From positions 372,001 to 436,000 of the forward strand of contig NZ_CXWE01000002.1 of the NCBI RefSeq assembly GCF_001404515.1: DNA of 64,000 nt, written 5' to 3'. The translations under genes and the position numbers were made by a program. Within the stretch, counting starts at the first letter, position 1, and the number at the start of each line of letters is the position of its first letter. This DNA comes from Roseibium album (GTDB lineage Bacteria; Pseudomonadota; Alphaproteobacteria; Rhizobiales; Stappiaceae). Positions 8,525 through 16,202 of the stretch are shown one piece after another. The notes under the pieces were generated by a model. The model saw only the letters and a program-made list of their open reading frames with translations, was not told where the DNA came from and did no database searches.

Positions 8525-11500
8525 ATGACACGGGACACTTCCAGAGATATTGATATTGAAATGGGAGAGCGCCGTCAGATTACGGCCCTGTTCTATGACA
8601 TGGTCGGTTCCACGACCATGGTCAACAACATGGATATCGAAGACTTCCGTGAAATCCAGCAAGCAGTTCACCAGGCTGCGCACCGCGCACTTGCAGCGTA
8701 TGACGGACATCTGGACCTTCTGATGGGCGATGGCGGTTCGGCCTATTTCGGCTATCCCGAGCCAAATGAAGATGCCCCCTTTCAAGCGGTGTCAGCCGGA
8801 CTGGCGATCTTGCGCGAGTGCACAAAGGTCCAGGAGAATTTTGACGAGGCAATAAGGATCAGGGTTGGAATTGCAACCGGAACCGCGGTGGCCGGAAAGG
8901 CCGGCAGCGGTGCCCTTGCAACCCGCGATGAGATTGTCGGAATCGCACCAACGCTTGCAGCGCGCATTCAAGGTGAAGCGAATGTCGGAACGGTCGCCGT
9001 ATCCAATGCGACTTACAAGGCGACGCGCAAACTGTTTCACTACGAAAGCCTTGGAGCGCGGGAGCTGAAGGGATTCAATGAACCCCATGCTCTCTGGCAG
9101 CCTCTGGGACGGAGAAAATCGAACGATCGCTTCGAGACATTGCGAAACAAGTCTCAACCGTTTCTGGCTCGCGAGTCCGAATTTTCACACGCCGAGTTGC
9201 GCTGGAAGGAGGCGTTTTCCGGCAAGGGGCAGGTTCTTTACCTGCATGGAGAACCCGGGATCGGCAAATCCCGTCTATGCCACCAGGTCGTGGAACTTGC
9301 CCGCAACGACGGCGCGCACGTGCTCGACTTTCAGTGTGAGCCGGCGAGCCAGGATACACCTTACTACCCGGTGGTAAGGAGCCTGCGCACGGTGCTGCAA
9401 AGGCACGACCCTGATTTTGATTTCGAAGCGCCATCTGCCGACGCTATCAGGGCCACCCTGTCCCTGCCGGGTGATCATCCAGCCGAGTTTTTCGAATCCA
9501 TGGCATTTCTGATGGCACCGCTTTCGCAGACAGCTCAGGGAGTTGAACCGGACAAGACTGGTCCGGCGCATTCCGCAGTCGAGACGCTGGTCGATGCGGT
9601 TATGGCAATCGCGAGCGCAAAGCCTTGCGTGATGAAGATTGAAGACCTGCACTGGGCGGATAGCCAGACACTTGAGATCGTTGCACAATTACGGGCTCGC
9701 ATAAGATCCTCCCCCGTCTATGTGATTGTCACGTCCAGAAACCCGCCCGAAAGAGAATGGAAAGACGCGGAGAACTTTTCTGCGCTTCAGTTGGCGCGAT
9801 TGAATTCGGACAGCATCGTTGAGTTGATCCAGAACCTTGCAGGAGCTTCACATCTGCCGTCCAGGCTTGTTGAGGCAATAACTGCAAGATGTGACGGCGT
9901 GCCGCTCTTTGCAGAAGAGTTGACGCGGTTCGTACTGGACCGGGGTGCGGATGACGCGCTTGATGAGAAGTTGTGGGAAAAACTGTTTGAGTCTGATGAG
10001 ACGGCAAGTCTTCAGGATCTGCTCGCGACCCGTCTTGGCGCTCTCGGATCCGCCAAGTTCGTGGCCCAGGCAGCCAGCGTGATCGGCAGGAGCTTCAATG
10101 TCCTCACTCTGGTCGCGCTCCTGTCGACAACAGGAACGTCGGCATCGGCGGAAGAAAGCCTCCAACAGCTCGTTGCTGGCGGTTTCATCGAACAGCAGGC
10201 GAGTGATATCGAGCATTCCTATCGGTTTCGCCACATGCTGGTGCAACAGGCGGCCTATTCCGGATTGCTGCGATCGAACAAGCGAACGCTTCATTCCGCA
10301 CTCTATAAGATCGTTACCCAGAACGATGAGCTTGGCAAAACCTTTACCAGCGCTGAGCTGGCCCTGCATGCCGAGCATGCGCAAATGCGCGAAGAAGCCA
10401 TCAGGCACTATATCGATGCCGCCCGATCCGCTTCGTCCCAATCTGCATTGAAGGAAGCAAGGGCGTTATTGGTCCATGCCAGGCAGCTCACGGTGAAACT
10501 CAGGGACAAAACGGCAGCGGACACACTTGAGCTCGAAATCGTCAAACTGCTGGGACCGGTCGTGGCGACTATGGATGGAACAGGCTCCGAAGAGGCTTCC
10601 AAACTTTATCAGCGCGGTGTTGAACTCTTGCATGAGCACCCGGAGACAGACCGCTCCGCTGGCTTTCCGCTCTACTGGGGCTGGTGGTTTACCGCACCCG
10701 ACTTCCAGGCCCAGCGCGAGCGGGCCGAGCTTATACTTGCCGATCTGGCCGGTTCCAACAATCAGGAAGTCGAGTTGCAGGCCCTGCACTGCAGGTGGGC
10801 AACCGCGTTCAATACGGGACAGCATACAGACTGCATGGAGGCGATTTCAAAAGGCCTGGAGCTCTATAACGAAGACGAAGCGCTCGACCACAGGACGCGA
10901 TATGGCGGCCATGATGCACGTGTTTGCGGTCTTGGCGAAAAGGCGCTGTCCTCCTGGTTCATGGGGCAGACGGAAACCGCTGTTCGATATCTGGATGAAG
11001 CCGAACGATGGGCCCGGCATATCGATCATGTCGGCAGCAACTGTCACGCTCTCGATATTGCAATCATGCTTCATCGCTATCGCGGCGAAATCGATCAGGT
11101 CGCGCTTCTTGCACGCCGGATGCGTGAAGCTGCCGATGAACATGACCTCAAATCGCTTGAAGCCAAAAGCCTGATATTCGGCGGCTGGGCAAACGGAATG
11201 GCAGGAGATCCGTTTCATGGACGAGAGTCTCTTGCGCAGGGTCTTGCGATCCAGCAGGAAATCGGCACCGAAGAGGATTTCCCGGTCTATCTGGAAATGG
11301 CCGCGGAGCTGGATGGACAACTTGGACAGCAGGAAAAAGGCATTCGGCTCGTAAGCTCTGCAATTGAACGCGCCGAAGCTGCCGGCCATGCGTTCTGGCT
11401 TGCCGAACTTTACCGCCGCCGCGCGCGCCTGACCTCTGCCTCAGGATCAAATGAGACTGAAGTCGACGCTGATCTTTCCAGAGCGGAAGATATCGCCAGA

Positions 11501-11671
11501 CAGCAAAATGCAAGCGTGCTGGCTCTCCGAACACTGACGGACAGGATAATGCTTCTGCCGGAGCGGACCACTGGTGAACACCGCAGTGACGCGGCCAGCT
11601 TTCTGAAACAGCTCGAAGCCGGCCGCGAACGCGATCGCGCCTTGGCACTTCTGCCCGGGTCACGGGGCTGA
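8525..11671 (+). CDS. Cyclase-homology / AAA ATPase / TPR-like regulatory protein
   Basis: Large cytoplasmic protein of 1048 residues. I chose ATG 8525 because GAAGG lies six bases upstream; a longer GTG frame from 8468 adds unrelated sequence. Residues about 15-195 are a class III nucleotide cyclase domain with both metal aspartates (D25 in LFYDMVGST, D69 in MGDGGSAYFGYP). The usual substrate lysine position is L65 and the transition-state asparagine position is T143 in PTLAARIQ, so catalysis is doubtful. Residues about 215-480 are an AAA/STAND-type ATPase with Walker A GEPGIGKS (242-249) and Walker B around E373-D374. The C-terminal half is helical and TPR-like. This architecture is known from LAL-like signalling proteins without DNA-binding domains. 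It starts the YcaO-TfuA cluster, with four bases before the YcaO gene, which suggests a sensory or regulatory role there. Confidence 0.85.
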   Translation: MTRDTSRDIDIEMGERRQITALFYDMVGSTTMVNNMDIEDFREIQQAVHQAAHRALAAYDGHLDLLMGDGGSAYFGYPEPNEDAPFQAVSAGLAILRECTKVQENFDEAIRIRVGIATGTAVAGKAGSGALATRDEIVGIAPTLAARIQGEANVGTVAVSNATYKATRKLFHYESLGARELKGFNEPHALWQPLGRRKSNDRFETLRNKSQPFLARESEFSHAELRWKEAFSGKGQVLYLHGEPGIGKSRLCHQVVELARNDGAHVLDFQCEPASQDTPYYPVVRSLRTVLQRHDPDFDFEAPSADAIRATLSLPGDHPAEFFESMAFLMAPLSQTAQGVEPDKTGPAHSAVETLVDAVMAIASAKPCVMKIEDLHWADSQTLEIVAQLRARIRSSPVYVIVTSRNPPEREWKDAENFSALQLARLNSDSIVELIQNLAGASHLPSRLVEAITARCDGVPLFAEELTRFVLDRGADDALDEKLWEKLFESDETASLQDLLATRLGALGSAKFVAQAASVIGRSFNVLTLVALLSTTGTSASAEESLQQLVAGGFIEQQASDIEHSYRFRHMLVQQAAYSGLLRSNKRTLHSALYKIVTQNDELGKTFTSAELALHAEHAQMREEAIRHYIDAARSASSQSALKEARALLVHARQLTVKLRDKTAADTLELEIVKLLGPVVATMDGTGSEEASKLYQRGVELLHEHPETDRSAGFPLYWGWWFTAPDFQAQRERAELILADLAGSNNQEVELQALHCRWATAFNTGQHTDCMEAISKGLELYNEDEALDHRTRYGGHDARVCGLGEKALSSWFMGQTETAVRYLDEAERWARHIDHVGSNCHALDIAIMLHRYRGEIDQVALLARRMREAADEHDLKSLEAKSLIFGGWANGMAGDPFHGRESLAQGLAIQQEIGTEEDFPVYLEMAAELDGQLGQQEKGIRLVSSAIERAEAAGHAFWLAELYRRRARLTSASGSNETEVDADLSRAEDIARQQNASVLALRTLTDRIMLLPERTTGEHRSDAASFLKQLEAGRERDRALALLPGSRG

Positions 11672-11675
11672 CACC

Positions 11676-12851
11676 GTGTCCGAAGGTGATGCGCCGGAAC
11701 AGGAACTCCAGCACAGGAAATCGAATTTTCAGCGCCTGTTTTCTGCAGACACCTTTCTTGAGCGCCTGACGCCGCATTTGCAGTCATTCGGGATAACACG
11801 GCTTGCCGACGTTACCGGCCTTGACCGTGTGGGGGTTCCCGTCGTTCAGACGATCCGTCCGCTTGCCAGATCCAACATCGTCAGTCAGGGAAAGGGATTG
11901 ACGTTGGCAGAGGCCGCTGTGTCGTCGGCGATGGAATCACTGGAAACTTTCGCCGGGGAACAGGTCGACAAGAATGGCAATCGCAACGCCACGCCCGGAG
12001 AAACATATGGCCCTGCGGCCGCAGAAATTCTGTGCCGGCATCTTCTGCCCGACGCAGATGACAAATGGCAAGAAACCGGGATGCCCTTTGTCAACGGAGC
12101 AGACGTCTTGTCCGGCGCGCCCGTCCCCGTACCGGCTGCACTTGTCAGCACCGACTACACGCCAGCTTCACCTCATGCGGATACACCCTTTCAAAGAACG
12201 ACAACCGGACTTGGCGGCGGCGCAACCCCGGACGAAGCCCTGCTGCACGGATTGTTCGAAACGCTTGAAAGGTTCAGCACCGCCAAAGCCACCCAGACAC
12301 ACGGTTTCTTTGAAAAGACGCGCTTCGATCCTGATCAGTTCATGGACAGCAACAGCCGTCGCCTTGCGGGAAACCTGAAGGACGCAGGTATTCTCTTCGC
12401 CGCTCATGAATGTCCTGCGGTACAAGGCTTGCCGGTCATTTGGGCCCGCCTTCTTGATGCATCCGCCTCTCCAACATCGCTTCCCTTTTGTGCCGACGGA
12501 TTTGCCTGCCGTGAAACGGTAGCAGATGCGCTCACTGCCGCTCTCCTGGAAGCGGTCCAAACCAGGGTTTCGGTGATCGCAGGCGGGAGGGAGGACATAA
12601 CCTGGCAGTACTATCCCCGGCGGCCGGACGAAGACCTGATCGCGTTCGAGCGCGCGCAAATGCATCGCAAACCGGCAGGACGACCTCCCTTGTCCGGAGC
12701 ACCACTCAGCAAGACACCCTCCGATCTGGCCCGGATGCTCAAGGAAGAAGGACAGCAGGCTGTCGCCGTGCCACTGATGACGAATTCGGAAATTCCGCTA
12801 TTCATCACACGGGTTGTCACGCTCGGCATTCCGAATGCGGAGGGCAACTGA
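11676..12851 (+). CDS. YcaO-family cyclodehydratase/thioamide synthetase, TfuA-associated
   Basis: ATP-dependent amide-backbone activating enzyme of the YcaO superfamily, 391 residues, starting at GTG 11676 four bases after the upstream stop. Family hallmarks visible are RSNIVSQGKGLT (from about 65), the two metal-binding ExxE motifs E87-E90 and E195-E198, TGLGGGATPDEALLHGL, and VQTRVSVIAGGREDI. The C-terminus lacks the PxPxP ending of azoline-forming YcaOs. Immediate coupling to tfuA four bases downstream places it with TfuA-dependent YcaOs, which install thioamides on a peptide or protein backbone. No partner E1-like or dehydrogenase gene for azole formation is present. The substrate is unknown; the two small proteins downstream are candidates. 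Confidence 0.9.
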   Translation: MSEGDAPEQELQHRKSNFQRLFSADTFLERLTPHLQSFGITRLADVTGLDRVGVPVVQTIRPLARSNIVSQGKGLTLAEAAVSSAMESLETFAGEQVDKNGNRNATPGETYGPAAAEILCRHLLPDADDKWQETGMPFVNGADVLSGAPVPVPAALVSTDYTPASPHADTPFQRTTTGLGGGATPDEALLHGLFETLERFSTAKATQTHGFFEKTRFDPDQFMDSNSRRLAGNLKDAGILFAAHECPAVQGLPVIWARLLDASASPTSLPFCADGFACRETVADALTAALLEAVQTRVSVIAGGREDITWQYYPRRPDEDLIAFERAQMHRKPAGRPPLSGAPLSKTPSDLARMLKEEGQQAVAVPLMTNSEIPLFITRVVTLGIPNAEGN

Positions 12852-12855
12852 ACAG

Positions 12856-13605
12856 ATGCGTCACGTTGTTGTCTTCGCAGGGCCAAGCCTCGGGCCGAAC
12901 GGACTGCCGGAAGGATTGGACGCCGAGATACTTGGCCCCGCGGCCCAGGGGGACATTGTTGCAGCCGTCCAGCAAAACGAAAAATGTGTAATCGCGCTGA
13001 TCGACGGCCTGTTTCAGGGTGTGCCCGCCGTCAGGCACAAGGAAATTCTTTGGGCACTCGACCAGGGTGCACTGGTCTATGGTGCCGCCAGCATGGGCGC
13101 AATGCGAGCAGCCGAGCTGTCGCTCCATGGTATGCAGGGACGCGGTCTCGTCTATCGGTGGCTGCGCAGATATTCGCTTGTACCGGACGATGCAGTCGCG
13201 GTCTTGCATGCTCCGCAGGAGTTGGGCGGGGGAGCGATAACAAATGCACTTGTAGACCTGAGAATGAGTTTCAAACGCGCCCTGCGAGCCGGACTGGTCG
13301 ATCGCGCGACTGCTGAGGACCTTGCGAAGGTCGCCGAGAAGCTGCACTACACGAGACGAACAATGCCGAATGTTCTGCGCGACGCCGCCAGGCTTCGGCC
13401 TGAACTAGCGGATCTTGATTCCCGGATATTGAACCGGTCTCAAAAGCAACAGGATGCCCAACTCCTCCTGCGCGAGCTTCGCGACCGGCAAAAAGACGGA
13501 ATTTGGCCGGTCCCGGCATCTGTTCCAAAGTTTTTCGCAACTGATGTCTTTCTTCATGACATGGTTGCGGGTGGTTTTTCGTTGGACACGTTAAAGGTTG
13601 ATTGA
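12856..13605 (+). CDS. tfuA: TfuA-like protein
   Basis: Protein of 249 residues matching the TfuA family, first known from the trifolitoxin locus and later as the partner of YcaO in protein or peptide thioamidation. Family features visible are VVVFAGPSLG at the N-terminus, ILGPAAQGDIVAAV, the block IDGLFQGVPAVRHKEILWAL, and YGAASMGAMRAAEL. It is thought to supply or transfer sulfur, with the mechanism incompletely known. ATG 12856 lies four bases after the YcaO stop, so the two are translationally coupled. A longer in-frame upstream start at 12814 would overlap YcaO and is unlikely. The C-terminal third is rich in arginine and helical. Confidence 0.9.
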   Translation: MRHVVVFAGPSLGPNGLPEGLDAEILGPAAQGDIVAAVQQNEKCVIALIDGLFQGVPAVRHKEILWALDQGALVYGAASMGAMRAAELSLHGMQGRGLVYRWLRRYSLVPDDAVAVLHAPQELGGGAITNALVDLRMSFKRALRAGLVDRATAEDLAKVAEKLHYTRRTMPNVLRDAARLRPELADLDSRILNRSQKQQDAQLLLRELRDRQKDGIWPVPASVPKFFATDVFLHDMVAGGFSLDTLKVD

Positions 13606-13775
13606 TAGCCTCTAGGAATTACCTAGCGTTAAACCGAAAATCTCCAACAGGTCCATAATAATATCGTTCGTTAGGGGCAAAACAAAACAATAAAATTTTC
13701 GCGGCGAACGCGTACCTCTTGTATCCACGACACCGGTTTGTCCGGCTGGTTTACATCCGATTTATCGAGGCCGAT

Positions 13776-14981
13776 TTGAGTATCCATCTGGACCAGCGAA
13801 CAATCTCACCAAAGACAGGCAGTCTGGGAACGCGGTTTCTGATCTATCCTCAGGTTCCCCATCTTGCTGGTTATGAGAAGCCGGAAACAATCTGGATCAG
13901 CACCCCTCCGAACGAAATCCAGGCTGGCCCGGCCGACCAGCGCATGTATGTGGTCGATCCGCTGTTTGAAAAACCGGTTTACGAGTATCCCTATCAACCG
14001 CCTTTCGTCGGCGAGCGCTTTCCACCGGCCGAGGCCGGTCCCGACGGGCATTTTGATCACCTTGACCCGGGAAGCCGGCAATTCGTCTGTGCTCATGTCT
14101 TCGCATCGCTCAGGCGTGTCCTGGACATTTGGGAGAGCTATCTCGGTCACGATATCGTCTGGCACTTCGCGCAAACCTACGAGCGCCTGGAAATCATTCC
14201 ACAAGTGAACTGGAACAACGCCCAGTCCGGTTATGGATACATGGAATTCGGAACGGAACGGGGTAACAGCGAAGATGTTGTCCCATACGCACTGAATTTC
14301 GACGTGATTGCGCATGAGTTCGGTCATGCCATAATTTTTGCGGAAATGGGCACGCCCGATGGAATGGCAAGCCGTGAGTATTTTGGCTATCACGAAAGCG
14401 TCTCAGATCTTATCGCGCTCATCTCTTTGCTTCATTTCGACAGCGTGCTCGACCGGCTGCTGCAATCGACGCAAGGCAACCTGTTGACAATGAACGAACT
14501 CAACAGGATCGCGGAACTTGCGGGCGACAAGCAGATCCGCACTGCAAGCAACGACCGGAAGATGAGCACGGTCAGCGACGCGGTCCACGACCTCTCCAAG
14601 CCGTTTACCGGCGCCATGTTCGACACGCTTGTGGAACTCTACCATCGAAATGCCGTGGACCGGGGATTTGTCGATCTGCCTCTGGATGTAAGCCATGACC
14701 GGCTGTTCGAACTTGATCACCATGAAATAGAGCTGATAGGCGACCGGTTCGCAGAAGCATTCGATGCCCGGTCCTTCCTGCTCAAGTCAACGCTCGAAGA
14801 CGCCCGTGACCTGTTGGGGTCAGCAATCGCAAGATCCTGGGCCACCCTGGATCCCAATACGCTCACCTATGCAGTCGCGGGAGCCGCGATCGCGGACCAG
14901 TTCGATGCGATGGGCGCACCGGAAGCTGGAGATATCCTTATGGAAAATCTTGAATGGCGGGAAATCGTCGTCCGAGCCTGA
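13776..14981 (+). CDS. Thermolysin-like (gluzincin) metallopeptidase-fold protein
   Basis: Protein of about 401 residues. Using TTG 13776 (GAGG five bases upstream), the zinc motif HEFGH is at 180-184 and a second-helix glutamate is at 207 in HESVSDL, which mirrors the NEAISD of thermolysin-type peptidases. The spacing (23 residues between H184 and E207) is close to the M4 pattern. No signal peptide or propeptide is apparent, unlike secreted M4 enzymes, so it probably acts in the cytoplasm. The start is uncertain: the frame is open to TTG 13719, and the extra 19 residues look non-coding. It lies 170 bases after tfuA in the same direction. Cleavage of a leader or of a modified protein is a reasonable but unproven role. 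Confidence 0.7.
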   Translation: MSIHLDQRTISPKTGSLGTRFLIYPQVPHLAGYEKPETIWISTPPNEIQAGPADQRMYVVDPLFEKPVYEYPYQPPFVGERFPPAEAGPDGHFDHLDPGSRQFVCAHVFASLRRVLDIWESYLGHDIVWHFAQTYERLEIIPQVNWNNAQSGYGYMEFGTERGNSEDVVPYALNFDVIAHEFGHAIIFAEMGTPDGMASREYFGYHESVSDLIALISLLHFDSVLDRLLQSTQGNLLTMNELNRIAELAGDKQIRTASNDRKMSTVSDAVHDLSKPFTGAMFDTLVELYHRNAVDRGFVDLPLDVSHDRLFELDHHEIELIGDRFAEAFDARSFLLKSTLEDARDLLGSAIARSWATLDPNTLTYAVAGAAIADQFDAMGAPEAGDILMENLEWREIVVRA

Positions 14982-15029
14982 GCCAGACGTGGAAACATCG
15001 ACAAAAACTCTTCAATGGGGGACTAACAA

Positions 15030-15518
15030 ATGACAGATCAGAATTCCAACGACCAGCTTCCGACAATTCAGCCGGATAAGTTTTATGATCCGTCCGAGAT
15101 CGTCCTGGTAGGCATGAATATTTCAGGGATCAACAGCCCCAGGGCCGCGGATGTCAAGATTGACACCGAAGGCAGCAACAGCTTCAGCCGCATAGCCCTT
15201 CAGCTCTGGCATACGCCAAATTGCGAGCTGGCTCTTGTCAACGCCTATATCTACGAGGGCAGGAAATACGAGCTGCCCAAGCCGAAAATCATGGTTGTAT
15301 CGGGAAAGGGAGAGGAACTCCCGGGTAATTATTTTCCGAACAACCGCCCCCTCAAGTTCTGGCGGATGAGCAAGTTGGCACGCACAGCCGAAGTCACCGT
15401 CGAGGAAGGATTGCTGGAGACACTGGTTCTGGAAGCCAATCTGCCTGGCCGCCGTTCGCCGAATTCCTACGCGGCCAATATGCAGATGGCACACAGGTCC
15501 GGGCGTCTGAATTCCTGA
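15030..15518 (+). CDS. Small protein of unknown family in the YcaO-TfuA cluster
   Basis: Protein of 162 residues I do not recognise. ATG 15030 is preceded by a GGGG-containing segment (15016-15019), and the gene lies 48 bases after the metallopeptidase gene. It has no signal peptide or membrane segment. The N-terminal 20 residues are polar and acidic-leaning. The rest alternates hydrophobic and polar residues as in a beta-rich domain. There is one cysteine (HTPNCELALV) and a glycine/asparagine-rich stretch around GEELPGNYFPNN. The C-terminus is basic (RSPNSYAANM...HRSGRLNS). Its position makes it a candidate substrate or partner of the thioamidation enzymes, but no classical leader/core layout is visible. 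Confidence 0.65.
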   Translation: MTDQNSNDQLPTIQPDKFYDPSEIVLVGMNISGINSPRAADVKIDTEGSNSFSRIALQLWHTPNCELALVNAYIYEGRKYELPKPKIMVVSGKGEELPGNYFPNNRPLKFWRMSKLARTAEVTVEEGLLETLVLEANLPGRRSPNSYAANMQMAHRSGRLNS

Positions 15519-15727
15519 TGGCGGTCGCCTGACGGAGTGTTGGCTTTCGCGCGATGCCGCAGTCACTCACACGCTGCTGTCGCGGCTGACTGGCGCACCG
15601 GCGATGAGCAGCAAAGGCCAAGACAGATAACGAGCGTACAACGAAAACAATTCCGGCAGGTCGCAACTGGCTTCGAAACAAACCCAGAGGCTCCGGACCG
15701 GAGGAGATCAACCTCAAAGGTGAACAG

Positions 15728-16141
15728 ATGGCAAAGGCCAAGACCTTCAACATTGAAGATTACGAACCCTACGAACCAGGGGAATTCATCATCGAAGACA
15801 TGGCGGCGAACGAAACCGGGGCACCTGCCCTTGTTCCCGGCATCATGCATGTCGTCGCAATCGGGTTCGTCTACATTCCCGGGCACAACGTCGCCGGCAG
15901 CAAGCGGGTGACGGTGAAGACCTTCGCCCTGGAAGACAACCTGGCGGGTAACGTCTCTCCCGTCACGGATTTGAAACTGGCATTTGACGGCGGCAATTAC
16001 ACGGGGCAGATGCCCATCCAAAACCCGTTTCGCGTTGAGCAGGAATTTCTGATGAAAGTCAAACTCGAGGCTGACAAGAAGGGTGTCGACGGCGGCTTTC
16101 TGAGAGTGATTTTCTATTACGACCACGAAGCTGCCGCCTGA
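15728..16141 (+). CDS. Small protein of unknown family in the YcaO-TfuA cluster
   Basis: Protein of 137 residues without recognised homology. ATG 15728 follows a purine-rich AAAGGTGAACAG. The N-terminus (MAKAKTFNIEDYEPYEPGE) is strongly acidic after a short basic start. The body is beta-like with many glycines (LVPGIMHVVAIGFVYIPGHN), and the last residues HEAAA are small. There is no cysteine, signal peptide or membrane segment. It is the last gene of the cluster, about 210 bases after the other small protein and before a bidirectional hairpin. Both small proteins share a similar size and beta-rich look, though I cannot align them convincingly. A substrate or structural role in the cluster is inference from position only. 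Confidence 0.65.
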   Translation: MAKAKTFNIEDYEPYEPGEFIIEDMAANETGAPALVPGIMHVVAIGFVYIPGHNVAGSKRVTVKTFALEDNLAGNVSPVTDLKLAFDGGNYTGQMPIQNPFRVEQEFLMKVKLEADKKGVDGGFLRVIFYYDHEAAA

Positions 16142-16169
16142 CGACGTCAGCCACAGGACACAAAAGTCA

Positions 16170-16194
16170 AAGGCGCGCAACAATTGCACGCCTT
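16170..16194. terminator. Bidirectional hairpin between convergent genes
   Basis: An 11-base-pair stem with one G-T pair (AAGGCGCGCAA at 16170-16180 against 16184-16194) and a three-base loop lies between the last small gene of the YcaO cluster and the end of the convergent aldehyde dehydrogenase gene. It can serve as terminator for both directions. Confidence 0.6.
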
Positions 16195-16202
16195 CGCATC
16201 AG

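Noticed and set aside
15537-15911. 124-codon plus-strand frame between the two small proteins
   Set aside because: It overlaps the second small protein gene in another frame, has an Arg/Ser-rich shadow-like composition and lacks a ribosome binding site.
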